Below, in pieces: positions 13,008 through 21,233 of a stretch of DNA of 24,245 nt. The stretch is from a virus: the IMG/VR virus record IMGVR_UViG_3300008450_000433, positions 1-24,245 of that record; one strand, given 5' to 3'. A model generated the notes under the pieces. It saw nothing but the letters and a program-made list of their open reading frames with translations, did no database searches and was not told the origin of the DNA. Each line of letters begins with the position of its first letter. Positions within the stretch are counted from its first letter, which is position 1. The translations under genes were made by a program, and so were the position numbers.

Positions 13008-14099
13008 TTAGTATGCAACTTGTACCATATTGTCTACACCTACTTTGGCATCAATTGACGCACCGAACTTGGCATACATTACCTCTGCATCTTTAGAGTA
13101 CCAAGCATCCATTTCCGACAAAGTACCAGAGGTTTCTACACCCAGCAATAAGTTGGATTTTGGAGCAAGTAGGATACGGTGTGGCAACACAGATTTTACT
13201 GGTGTGGCATCGTCTCCAAAGTAAGCCGAAATCATCCTATCCCACAACTGTACAGGCATAACGTTTATACCGTTCCAAGTAAGTGTCGTAAGTCCGTTCT
13301 CTTGACGGTTGTAAGGCAACTCAATACCAGAGATAGATTTACGTTCTTTTTCCAACTGGTCATATACTGACTGGCTAACGTAGTAAGATAAATCTGCTTT
13401 GCCCATTGAACGCAAACGCATATCTGCGTCATACCATACGGAGTCCAATGCTAAAGACACTACTTGGTTTGTAATGTCTGTACTGTTGAACTTTTGCAAT
13501 GCGTAGGAGGCTTGTGCGTTTTTAGTAGCCAAACCAGTAGAGGACAAACGAGATGCGTTAGCAGTTACAATGTCAAACACCTGTGACCAGATACCGTCTA
13601 TAGCATTGAAAAACGCAATTTCACCAGCACCTAAATTGTTGTTAGTTCCAGCAACGATGCCTTTATCACCAAACCAAAAATGTCTCTGGTAAACTTCAGA
13701 AATAGTATCGGACATTTGCTCTACAATAAAGGTAGCAAGTTCAGTGCCTGTAAGGTCTGTCTTGTTTACACCTACGTTAAGCATCCACTGTGCAAAGGTG
13801 TCCATAAAAGTGGCAAAACATTCCTCGTAACGGTCTCCAATGTACTTTGGTGTCCACGTCTTTTCTATTGCATCAAATCCCCAAGTACTGTTAGTTGGAG
13901 TTGGACAGGCAGTAACCTGTTTACCAGAGAGACCAGTGTGCCGTCCCCAGATAATTAGTTGCTTGTCTGCTTTGATTCCCTCTTGTACAGTGACCATACT
14001 GGACAAGATAGGGTCTTTAAAGAAACCCTCAAAAAGGGTCTCGCTCATACTGGTTACCTGTTGAGGTGTCAGTGCTGGTAAGTTGTTAATTAGTGCCAT
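13008..14099 (-). CDS. Major capsid protein, 363 aa
   Basis: The protein resembles major capsid proteins of Bacteroidetes siphophages (HK97-like fold expected): an N-terminal helical arm (Q-V-T-S-M-S-E-T-L-F-E-G-F-F), W-T-P-K-Y-I-G-D-R-Y-E-E-C-F-A, a spine-helix region with L-T-G-T-E-L-A-T-F-I-V-E-Q-M, then W-F-G-D-K-G and a C-terminal beta region ending in V-G-V-D-N-M-V-Q-V-A-Y. It lies directly after the protease-scaffold gene with an A-rich leader (AAAATAACGATAAAAGAAAATG) and just before the SD-led tail gene. Its codons use more ATC, TTC and GGT than neighbouring genes, as expected for the most expressed virion protein. Confidence 0.8.
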   Translation of the reverse strand: MALINNLPALTPQQVTSMSETLFEGFFKDPILSSMVTVQEGIKADKQLIIWGRHTGLSGKQVTACPTPTNSTWGFDAIEKTWTPKYIGDRYEECFATFMDTFAQWMLNVGVNKTDLTGTELATFIVEQMSDTISEVYQRHFWFGDKGIVAGTNNNLGAGEIAFFNAIDGIWSQVFDIVTANASRLSSTGLATKNAQASYALQKFNSTDITNQVVSLALDSVWYDADMRLRSMGKADLSYYVSQSVYDQLEKERKSISGIELPYNRQENGLTTLTWNGINVMPVQLWDRMISAYFGDDATPVKSVLPHRILLAPKSNLLLGVETSGTLSEMDAWYSKDAEVMYAKFGASIDAKVGVDNMVQVAY

Positions 14100-14121
14100 T
14101 TTCTTTTATCGTTATTTTAAA

Positions 14122-14682
14122 TTAAAATGCTATTGTAGATTTTTTAGTACTCTTGTTTTGGAGTTCCTTAATACGTGCCTTAATGTCCTCCTTTGATGCT
14201 TCCACTGTTGTGTCTGCCTTTTTGTTAAAGTTTACTTTGGCATTTGGGATAGCAACGTTTACCTTTAAGGTTTTTAGGTGGTTGGTAATTACTGCCACTT
14301 CCTCTACCATTTGTGTTTGTTCTGCTTTAAGTTCTGCATTCTCGGCAGTCAGTGCGTCCAATTGGTTTTGCAGTTCCTCCAGTTGTTTCTGTAGGTCTGC
14401 TTTGGTTGCATCCAAAATACTGTTTTCAATGGAGGCTGATGCCATTTCCATTTCAGTAATTAGACCACCTACTACAGTAATCATAGTGCCGTCTGCCAAG
14501 GTGTAAACACCCTCTGCTGGTTGTCCCTCTACGGTTACGGTGTCACCTATTGCAAGACCTTCGCCCACCATAGTTATTTCAAGTTCCATTCCGTCTGTGG
14601 TCTTCACCATTTCGTTAAACGTTACTCCGTGTGCCTTCAAGGCAGAGAACGCATCTTTAAAGATTTTTCCAATCTTGCTCAT
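14122..14682 (-). CDS. Possible nested in-frame scaffold protein, 186 aa
   Basis: ATG at 14682 (M186 of the protease) opens the scaffold part exactly at the domain border. It is preceded by CAACTAAAAATAAAAAACTA, which closely copies the A-rich leaders of separate genes in this window (for example AACTAAAAAACTAAAAAA before 2876). Nested scaffold genes inside protease genes are known, as in lambda C/Nu3. The leader also encodes T-T-K-N-K-K-L, so its A-richness could be coincidental. Confidence 0.4.
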   Translation of the reverse strand: MSKIGKIFKDAFSALKAHGVTFNEMVKTTDGMELEITMVGEGLAIGDTVTVEGQPAEGVYTLADGTMITVVGGLITEMEMASASIENSILDATKADLQKQLEELQNQLDALTAENAELKAEQTQMVEEVAVITNHLKTLKVNVAIPNAKVNFNKKADTTVEASKEDIKARIKELQNKSTKKSTIAF

Positions 14683-15237
14683 TAGTTTTTTATTTTTAGT
14701 TGTAAAGTTAATTGTTGCGTAAGCCTTGACGTTGTCCAGTATCTCTGTGGCAAACTTTAACTCGTATGCCGTCTGTGCTGGTACTAACTTGTCTTCCTTC
14801 ATTAGGTCGCTCAAAATCTCCCTTTCGCTCCCAGTCATATTTACATAAAAGTCCAGTAGTTGGTTTTCTATGCTACGCAGTTCCTCTGCCTTTTTGGTTA
14901 ACGTATCTGCGTCACCCTCTCCAAACGTCCAAGGGTTATGTATTAAAAACTGGGTGTTGTTATATAGTTGCCGTTTATCTCCAGCCATAAAAATAACTGT
15001 TGCAATACTGGCAACCAGTCCAACACCTTTAGTGGTTATTGGTTTGTCTAACGTTGTAAGATATTGGTAAATGCCAAAACCCTCCGTTACTTCACCACCT
15101 CCACTGTTTATGTTAACTATGTAGTTGTCTACCTCGCCAAGGTTCTGCACCTGTTCCATAACATTACGCAGACTAACCTCGCTGAAACCGTCAGTACCAA
15201 TACTACCGATTATGTTAATGACTCCACTTTTAGGCAT
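14122..15237 (-). CDS. Prohead protease (ClpP-like, S14-type) fused to scaffold-like domain, 371 aa
   Basis: Residues 1-180 are a ClpP-like domain: N-S-G-G-G at 44-48, nucleophile S77 in L-V-A-S77-I-A, and H100 in F-L-I-H100-N-P. At the place of the ClpP catalytic Asp (A-Y-E-L-K-F-A-T164-E165-I) there is Thr followed by Glu, so the third member may be replaced. From about residue 186 the protein changes to a scaffold-like part: M-S-K-I-G-K-I-F-K-D-A-F, a small beta segment, a long coiled coil (about 275-318) and a lysine-rich tail. Such fusions process and assemble the procapsid. It is immediately upstream of the capsid gene. Confidence 0.8.
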   Translation of the reverse strand: MPKSGVINIIGSIGTDGFSEVSLRNVMEQVQNLGEVDNYIVNINSGGGEVTEGFGIYQYLTTLDKPITTKGVGLVASIATVIFMAGDKRQLYNNTQFLIHNPWTFGEGDADTLTKKAEELRSIENQLLDFYVNMTGSEREILSDLMKEDKLVPAQTAYELKFATEILDNVKAYATINFTTKNKKLMSKIGKIFKDAFSALKAHGVTFNEMVKTTDGMELEITMVGEGLAIGDTVTVEGQPAEGVYTLADGTMITVVGGLITEMEMASASIENSILDATKADLQKQLEELQNQLDALTAENAELKAEQTQMVEEVAVITNHLKTLKVNVAIPNAKVNFNKKADTTVEASKEDIKARIKELQNKSTKKSTIAF

Positions 15238-15254
15238 AACTGTAAAATTAAAGT

Positions 15255-15557
15255 TTATTGTTTTATCTTTTTCTCAATAGTGTGCAACGGCTTACGCATT
15301 ATGCTAATTGCCCTGTATACCGTGGCAGTGCTTACCCTAAACTCATTAGCCACGTTACAGATAATTACTTTGTTAGGTGTGTTACGTAGTCTGGTCTGTT
15401 GGGTTGCTACCGTCTCCGTAATTCTCATATAGGTTTTAGCCTTGGGTGACAATAGACCAGCAGTTACCAAACGTGGTAACGCACCAGACTCGTCCAGTTT
15501 TTTAATCTCGTTATAGACTGCTCCTTGACTCAATAACACTAACCCTCGTTTGTACAT
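15255..15557 (-). CDS. Helix-turn-helix protein, 100 aa
   Basis: The C-terminal half contains V-I-I-C-N-V-A-N-E-F-R-V-S-T-A-T-V-Y-R-A-I-S (about residues 63-85), a clear helix-turn-helix with a recognition helix beginning S-T-A-T-V-Y-R. The N-terminal half is helical and basic. It overlaps the end of the tape measure gene by 47 bp and ends 17 bp before the protease gene. A DNA-binding protein at this spot could be a late-gene regulator or a small packaging subunit (small terminase proteins also carry HTH domains), but no large terminase is nearby. I cannot choose between these. Confidence 0.65.
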   Translation of the reverse strand: MYKRGLVLLSQGAVYNEIKKLDESGALPRLVTAGLLSPKAKTYMRITETVATQQTRLRNTPNKVIICNVANEFRVSTATVYRAISIMRKPLHTIEKKIKQ

Positions 15558-18500
15558 TGTTTATCTCTGTTACGGCTACTACTGGTGCTGGTGCATTTGC
15601 AAACCCTTTGGCTATGGAGTTCTCTAATATTTCGCTTGTGTTTATAATAGGTGCAGATATGGTGCTACTGGTAAAGCCACCGTCTGCAAACGTTCGCACT
15701 CCTGTACGTCTCCACCTTTCCAAAGATGCGAACACCTCTGGTGCTTGTCGTATCTGCCAACTTGGACTTACCCACTCCGTACCAGCCTCACCAGCCAACT
15801 TCATACCTCCGTCTCCACCTTCCCACATAGTGGGACTGCTCACGTAACCACCTCCGTAATTGTTTTGCACGGACGGCATATATTCTGCCATAGCATCTGC
15901 AACGGTGTAACCACCCTCTGCAAACTTCTGGGCATTTACTGCGTTTATGTTTGCAATGGCTCTGGCTATGGCAGAGGCAGAGAGTATACCAGCCAACACT
16001 ACTGCACCTGTTCCAGCAATTACAGATTTACCACTGTCCTTACCAGCACCCTCCCAGTATCCCGAAATTTCTTGATAGGCATTTATTAAAATCTCTGCCT
16101 TTGCCAGTGCCTGTATTGCCCTTGCGTTTTTCTTACGGTCTGCCTCGTTTTTACCAAGCAATTGACTAAAACTTGATAACGCACCTTTCGTGGCATCCAG
16201 TAACTGGTTTTGCAGTAGTTTCTGTGCTTCGGCAGTTTCTTTGGTAGTCTTTAAAATCTGCTCGTTGGTTGCTACCGTCATTTGTAAACGTGCATCGTTA
16301 CCAGCCTCCGTTACCGTAGTTAACTCTGCCTGTGTCTCCGTCTCCGTTGTTAACTGTGTTGTTGCCCTGTCTTGGTTTATCTGTGCTAACTGTTCGTTAT
16401 ACTGTTGCTCTGTTATTACTTTTTTATTTAACTTTTCCTGTGCCTGTTTCTCCAAGTTGTCAAAGTAAAGAGCCTCGTTAACTTGTCTGCTTACAGTGTA
16501 CTCCTTTTGCAGTTCCAGCAACTGGTCGTTTTTCTGTATCTCCAAACCAAGTAAACTCTGTTGGTAATCTTCTTCGTTAATCAAACCCTTTGACTTGTCC
16601 AGTTGTAGTACGTCCTGTTTGGCTTTTATGTTAGCCTCTACCTGTGCCTTTTGCTGGTCAAGATTATTTTTTAAACTTTCGTTGCTTTCCTGTAGAGACT
16701 GTTGTGCGTAATTGCGTTCTATCTCTAAAACTTTTATTGCACTCTCTTGGGTTAGTGCCGTGCGTAGAGCCGTCTCTTTTTCTCCGTTGCCTTTTATGTC
16801 TGCCAGTTTTCTCTGTAGTGCCTCTGCCTCTATTGCCAGTTCTCTGGTCTTACCGTCTACTATTGTGTTTAAAAGTGCATCCGTTGTGGCTCGTGCTAAC
16901 TGTTTCTGTGCCTCACTGTATTGCTCTGCTTTTTGCTTACGTGCATCTCGTGCCTCTGCCTCTATCTCCAGTAACTTAACTTGGTAATTGCTCTCTATAA
17001 GTTCCCTCTGTTTGGCACTTAACTGGGTGTCCTCTAACTTGGCATCCCTCTCCTGTTTGGCTATATCCTTTGCAAGTTTAACAGTGTCCCTACCTCCTAA
17101 CTGTGCGACACGTAACTGGTCTTGCAGTAGTCCTATCGTACTGTTAATTTCGTCTGCTCTTAATTGCTTACGCAGTTTACTGGTTGCACTGGCTACCTCT
17201 TTTTCCTTGTCTAAAATAGCGTCTTTAAGATTAAAAACAGTCTCCTTTAACTCTGCTTCTGCTTTTGCCTCATCCCTTGTTAATTGCCCTCGCTTTTTTT
17301 TCTCTGCGTTTTCCTGTTGTAATATTTCTAACGCCTTTGCCTCTCGGTCTAATTGGTTTTGCAGTAACTGCTTTTCCAACTCTCCAGCCTCCTTTAGTGC
17401 GTCTATTCGCTCTTGGTCTGTCTTGGTTTTGTCCTCACTTGCTACCTGTAAATCTTCTATTGCTCTTTTTAGTTCGCCCTGTGTCGCTATGTTATCTATG
17501 TCCCTTTGCTCCAGTGCCTGTTTAGCCTTTTCCAATTGCATTGCCTTGTTAGCACTCTCTACGGCTTTGCTTCCAAAACTTGTCAGACTGTCTATGGCTT
17601 TGCCAAAATCCAGAGTAGCAATTGCACTGGCTATGTCCACTATCGTACCTATGACGGTTTCAAAGATAGCAGTTAACCCAGCCATTGCCTGTTTTAATTT
17701 GTCTATGCCACTTTGGAACTTGCTAAAATAACTGATAAGACCAACCACGGCAGTAACCAGTAAACCTATGCCAATGCTTTGCAAACCCACCTTTAGTATC
17801 TGTGTGGCTCTTGCTCCTGTAGTCATACCTTGCGACACACCAGCACCAGCCTTGTTGGCACTGTCTCCTACTGCGTCCAAGTCTCCAACGGTTTCCTTTG
17901 CACTGTCTCCAACTTGTTGCACTGCCGTACTGCCTTGCTCCAGTACCTGTGTGCCACTGGTAACAGTGTCGTTGGTCTTACCCCACGTTGTGCCAAAATC
18001 TTTAATTGCATCTACCGTAGTGTTATATCCGTCTGCTATAAGTTTAGTGCCTTGCTGGACGGCATTGTATACGGACGTTCCACTTTGTATAATACCTTGT
18101 ACCTGTCCAATGGCTTGTCCAAACAGACCAGTGTTTTGTATGGCTTGTTGGAAACTCTGCGTATAATTACCAACGTTTAACCGTCCGTCTTTTATACCAG
18201 CATTAAACTCCAGCAAACCCTCCTTTAATTTCAACACTTGTGCCTGTGCTTTTTTATATTCTGCCGTTAGCACTATAGTACCGTCTGCATTTATCTTAAC
18301 AGTGTTGGCTAACGTTTTTAGTTTTACCTCTGCGTCTACGTACTGCCTGTAAAGTTTCTCGTAACTCCCCTCCTGTGCTTTGTTAACTTTTCCAAGGTTG
18401 TCCAGTTGCTTGGTGTAGTTGGTTAACTCACCTTTAGCCTGTCTGGTCTGTGCTTCGTTTTCTGCAACGGCTTGGGTAATCTTTTTGTACTCTGCACTCC

Positions 18501-19092
18501 CAACACTTAAACCCTTTAAACCGTCTGTTAGTGTCTTGTTATTTTGTGCCAGTTCTGCCAGTGCTACCTTGGTGTTGGTTATGTTTTGTAGTAACTCCTG
18601 TTGCTCTGGTGTCCCACCTAATGCCTCGCCAATGGTATCCCCCATTGTTTGCATTGCCAACTCCAACTCTTTGGACTTGTCAATAGCAGACTGGTTGGCT
18701 TCCTCTCTCTGTGCCTGTAACTCTTGCTCTGCCTGTGACTGTGCTATACTCGCCTGTCTGGCTTTCTCTGTTGCGTCTATCTGTGCCTGTGAGGCTTTCT
18801 GTGCTTCCTCTGCTTGTTTGGTTTGTGTCTTACCAAGGTTATCCAATTCCTTTTGCAGAGTTCCTAACGTACCTTTAGCCTTACGTAACTGTGCTTCATT
18901 TTCAACTATTGCCCTGTTGGCTTTGTTCCAACTTGCACTACCAATGTCTCCAGCATTTTTTAAATCGTTTGCCAGTTCCTTGTTAGTAGCCTTTAAACGT
19001 TCTACCTCCCTACGTGCCTCCGTAATGCTTTTAAGGTATTTGTTGGTCTCTATGTTTAGGTCTATTATTACAACCCTTTTAGCATCTGCCAT
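15511..19092 (-). CDS. Tape measure protein, 1193 aa
   Basis: By far the longest gene, it sets tail length and helps DNA delivery. Residues 36-90 and 182-236 are an internal duplication (both contain V-A/E-N-E-A-Q-x-R-x-A-K-G and L-D-N-L-G-K). A hydrophobic segment at about 432-456 (G-L-Q-S-I-G-I-G-L-L-V-T-A-V-V-G-L-I) and an amphipathic stretch to about 495 are typical of tape measures that insert into the inner membrane. Residues about 510-1000 are charged coiled coil. The C-terminus has the F-A-E-G-G-Y...A-G-E-A-G-T-E-W-V-S-P motif of Bacteroidetes tape measures. At typical spacing of about 1.5 angstrom per residue the tail would be near 180 nm. Its start overlaps the upstream stop (TAATG). 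Confidence 0.9.
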   Translation of the reverse strand: MADAKRVVIIDLNIETNKYLKSITEARREVERLKATNKELANDLKNAGDIGSASWNKANRAIVENEAQLRKAKGTLGTLQKELDNLGKTQTKQAEEAQKASQAQIDATEKARQASIAQSQAEQELQAQREEANQSAIDKSKELELAMQTMGDTIGEALGGTPEQQELLQNITNTKVALAELAQNNKTLTDGLKGLSVGSAEYKKITQAVAENEAQTRQAKGELTNYTKQLDNLGKVNKAQEGSYEKLYRQYVDAEVKLKTLANTVKINADGTIVLTAEYKKAQAQVLKLKEGLLEFNAGIKDGRLNVGNYTQSFQQAIQNTGLFGQAIGQVQGIIQSGTSVYNAVQQGTKLIADGYNTTVDAIKDFGTTWGKTNDTVTSGTQVLEQGSTAVQQVGDSAKETVGDLDAVGDSANKAGAGVSQGMTTGARATQILKVGLQSIGIGLLVTAVVGLISYFSKFQSGIDKLKQAMAGLTAIFETVIGTIVDIASAIATLDFGKAIDSLTSFGSKAVESANKAMQLEKAKQALEQRDIDNIATQGELKRAIEDLQVASEDKTKTDQERIDALKEAGELEKQLLQNQLDREAKALEILQQENAEKKKRGQLTRDEAKAEAELKETVFNLKDAILDKEKEVASATSKLRKQLRADEINSTIGLLQDQLRVAQLGGRDTVKLAKDIAKQERDAKLEDTQLSAKQRELIESNYQVKLLEIEAEARDARKQKAEQYSEAQKQLARATTDALLNTIVDGKTRELAIEAEALQRKLADIKGNGEKETALRTALTQESAIKVLEIERNYAQQSLQESNESLKNNLDQQKAQVEANIKAKQDVLQLDKSKGLINEEDYQQSLLGLEIQKNDQLLELQKEYTVSRQVNEALYFDNLEKQAQEKLNKKVITEQQYNEQLAQINQDRATTQLTTETETQAELTTVTEAGNDARLQMTVATNEQILKTTKETAEAQKLLQNQLLDATKGALSSFSQLLGKNEADRKKNARAIQALAKAEILINAYQEISGYWEGAGKDSGKSVIAGTGAVVLAGILSASAIARAIANINAVNAQKFAEGGYTVADAMAEYMPSVQNNYGGGYVSSPTMWEGGDGGMKLAGEAGTEWVSPSWQIRQAPEVFASLERWRRTGVRTFADGGFTSSTISAPIINTSEILENSIAKGFANAPAPVVAVTEINNVQTRVSVIESRSSL

Positions 19093-21233
19093 TACTGTAA
19101 TTTTAATAGTTCAACTTTTACTGGCTTGTCACCTGTCCAGTCTCCAACTTTTTGGATATAAAAATAACTGTTATACTGTTGCAAGTAAATTGGTGTCTTA
19201 TAGTCCAACGTCTGCACGTCCACTGCTGACAATAACATAAAACAGTTTAACTCACGGTAACGGTTAACTATTTCCGTAAACGCATTATAGTAGTTAGGAT
19301 AAAGGTACTCGCTCCACGTCAACTGCTTTGAGCCTACAGGCATACCAGCCTCTCTGTAAAAGTAAGCCGTTTTAGCCGTGGTGGTATTATCCGTGTACAC
19401 AAGTCCACCACTGTTATGCACTATGCTAAAATAGAATGGAGGCACTGCGACACGTAACTGGTCAAGTATTAAAATCCGTTGCTTGTTATCGTCACCCTCC
19501 AACTCGTCATAATCGTTGTAACGTTGTATGTATGCTATTTGCTCACCGTTCAAACGTGTTAGGTTGTTGCTACCACTGTAAGGCAGTTTAACCATTGTAA
19601 ACTCTACAGGCAATGTGGTATCTTCAATAGGTAACGTGTAAAGTCCAAAGTTCGCTCCAACTGCGTCTATGTTTTCCCAAGCAAAATAATTGCTTTGTGC
19701 GTACTTGGGTGGTCTACTGTTCCAACTGTTTGCATTTACGTTTACTACCTTATCCGTCCAGTCTTTTGCAAACGGTATGTTTTCTGCCACTTTGGATAAT
19801 GGGCAAAACTCTACCTGTTTTATGTTTTCATTTACAAACACAATGCAACCAAATAAATTGGCAATTGATTTTAAAAACGCACCTACTGTAAAGTCTGGCA
19901 AACACTGGGAGGGCGAAAAAATAGAACGGCTCAAAAATGGGTAACCAGTGGTCTGCATAATGTTTGTGGGACTGGTGTCGTAATCCACTAACCTATCTGC
20001 ATCTGTTGTGCCTCTGTCCTCTATAAACTCTTGCTCGTAGGTTATGCTGATTATTGCCCAGTCTTGGTTACTGTAAACCTCAAACGTATCTGTACTGTGT
20101 GCCGTTTTCTGTGTGTAATATTCCAACTCCGTCCTGTAACCAAACGGACTAAATGGTATGGGGTTGTTACCGTTCAGACCTGTGCCACTGCTGGTCTGTG
20201 AGCCGTAGTAAACTGCACCGTTACCACTTGGGTCTAACTCCGTTGTTACGCACGTAAAAGCACCGTACAAGTTCGTTAGTGTTGGGTAGACTTTTATGGG
20301 TGCAGAAAACGTGTTACTAAAGTTAAAGTTTATTTTTATTCTGTACAGTCCACTGTCTACGTAAAACCTCAAACGATTGTAAGCAGTAACTGGGTGGGTA
20401 ACTATGTAAGGTATCAACTGACTGTTGCCGTTTGCATCTATGGGAAAACCGTCCACGTCTGCCGTTGCTATCTGTACTTTAAATCCTGTGTTAATTGGTA
20501 CACCAGCCTGTAGTATGTTTTGCGTGGTTAGGTTTTGCGTTTTCCAACTATTACGGTACTCTGGGTTTTTATCCCTCGTTAGTTTGCTTTCGCTAAAAGG
20601 AAAAACAAGACTACTGTAAAGTGTATCGTTAAACAGTTCACCTGTGAACGTGTAACCTGTCTCGCTTTGTATTTCATTCATTACATACGACAGACGCAAT
20701 GCTGGTAGCATAGTGCGTAAGTTAATGTCGTTGGTAGTGGTTGCACTTATATCCGTAATATCGTCACTATATGCCACAAGTGGGTACAAATAATCTTTAG
20801 TGCAGTCCCTCGCTTCGTAAATTGTTTTCTGCCAGAGGTGGTGTTGGGCAGAGTAGTACGGTAAGTTACGTAACTTAATGGAGTTGATGAATTGGTAAAA
20901 CGGTGAGTTGCCAGTGTAAAAAGTTAGCCTAATTTCGTTGGCACTCATTCCGTCACTCTCTACGATAACTGCACCTCGTGGCATCTCAATACCGTTAACC
21001 TTTAAAACTGCCTCGTGCCTTTTATATGCAAAACTGGTGTTACTCTGGTACGTGTAAACATTATCCAGCACCCTCCTGTTTTTTTCTGTTACAGGTATGA
21101 TAAACGAACGTGAGAAACTGCCGACTTTTTCGCTAATGTCTCCCCAGTCCTGTGCCTGTAGCACGAGGCTAACCGTTGCCTTGTCTCCAAGGTCTAACGT
21201 TTCTCCGTTTACAATTAACTCTATTGATTGCAT
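19092..21233 (-). CDS. Baseplate / tail tip protein, 713 aa
   Basis: The N-terminal region has Q-D-W-G-D-I-S-E-K-V-G-S-F-S-R-S-F-I-I-P-V-T-E-K-N-R-R-V-L-D, a recognisable pattern of a large tail-associated protein of Bacteroidetes phages and prophages. Further on is F-Y-T-G-N-S-P-F-Y-Q-F-I-N and, in the middle, a segment resembling gp27/tail-hub-like beta domains (P-D-F-T-V-G-A-F-L-K-S-I-A-N-L-F-G-C-I-V-F-V). It is mainly beta and aromatic-rich. It is coupled to the genes on both sides by TAATG overlaps. Position next to the tape measure supports a tail-tip hub role; the exact component is inference. Confidence 0.6.
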   Translation of the reverse strand: MQSIELIVNGETLDLGDKATVSLVLQAQDWGDISEKVGSFSRSFIIPVTEKNRRVLDNVYTYQSNTSFAYKRHEAVLKVNGIEMPRGAVIVESDGMSANEIRLTFYTGNSPFYQFINSIKLRNLPYYSAQHHLWQKTIYEARDCTKDYLYPLVAYSDDITDISATTTNDINLRTMLPALRLSYVMNEIQSETGYTFTGELFNDTLYSSLVFPFSESKLTRDKNPEYRNSWKTQNLTTQNILQAGVPINTGFKVQIATADVDGFPIDANGNSQLIPYIVTHPVTAYNRLRFYVDSGLYRIKINFNFSNTFSAPIKVYPTLTNLYGAFTCVTTELDPSGNGAVYYGSQTSSGTGLNGNNPIPFSPFGYRTELEYYTQKTAHSTDTFEVYSNQDWAIISITYEQEFIEDRGTTDADRLVDYDTSPTNIMQTTGYPFLSRSIFSPSQCLPDFTVGAFLKSIANLFGCIVFVNENIKQVEFCPLSKVAENIPFAKDWTDKVVNVNANSWNSRPPKYAQSNYFAWENIDAVGANFGLYTLPIEDTTLPVEFTMVKLPYSGSNNLTRLNGEQIAYIQRYNDYDELEGDDNKQRILILDQLRVAVPPFYFSIVHNSGGLVYTDNTTTAKTAYFYREAGMPVGSKQLTWSEYLYPNYYNAFTEIVNRYRELNCFMLLSAVDVQTLDYKTPIYLQQYNSYFYIQKVGDWTGDKPVKVELLKLQ

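Noticed and set aside
12989-13018. Start at 13018 for the tail-tube-like gene
   Set aside because: It overlaps the capsid stop and lies upstream of the GGAGG site that clearly serves ATG 12988.
16988-19240. Long plus-strand open frames of 247 and 273 codons opposite the tape measure gene
   Set aside because: They are Ser/Leu/Ala/Cys-rich complements of a Gln/Glu/Ala/Lys coiled coil, lack leaders, and overlap a clear gene; typical antisense shadows.
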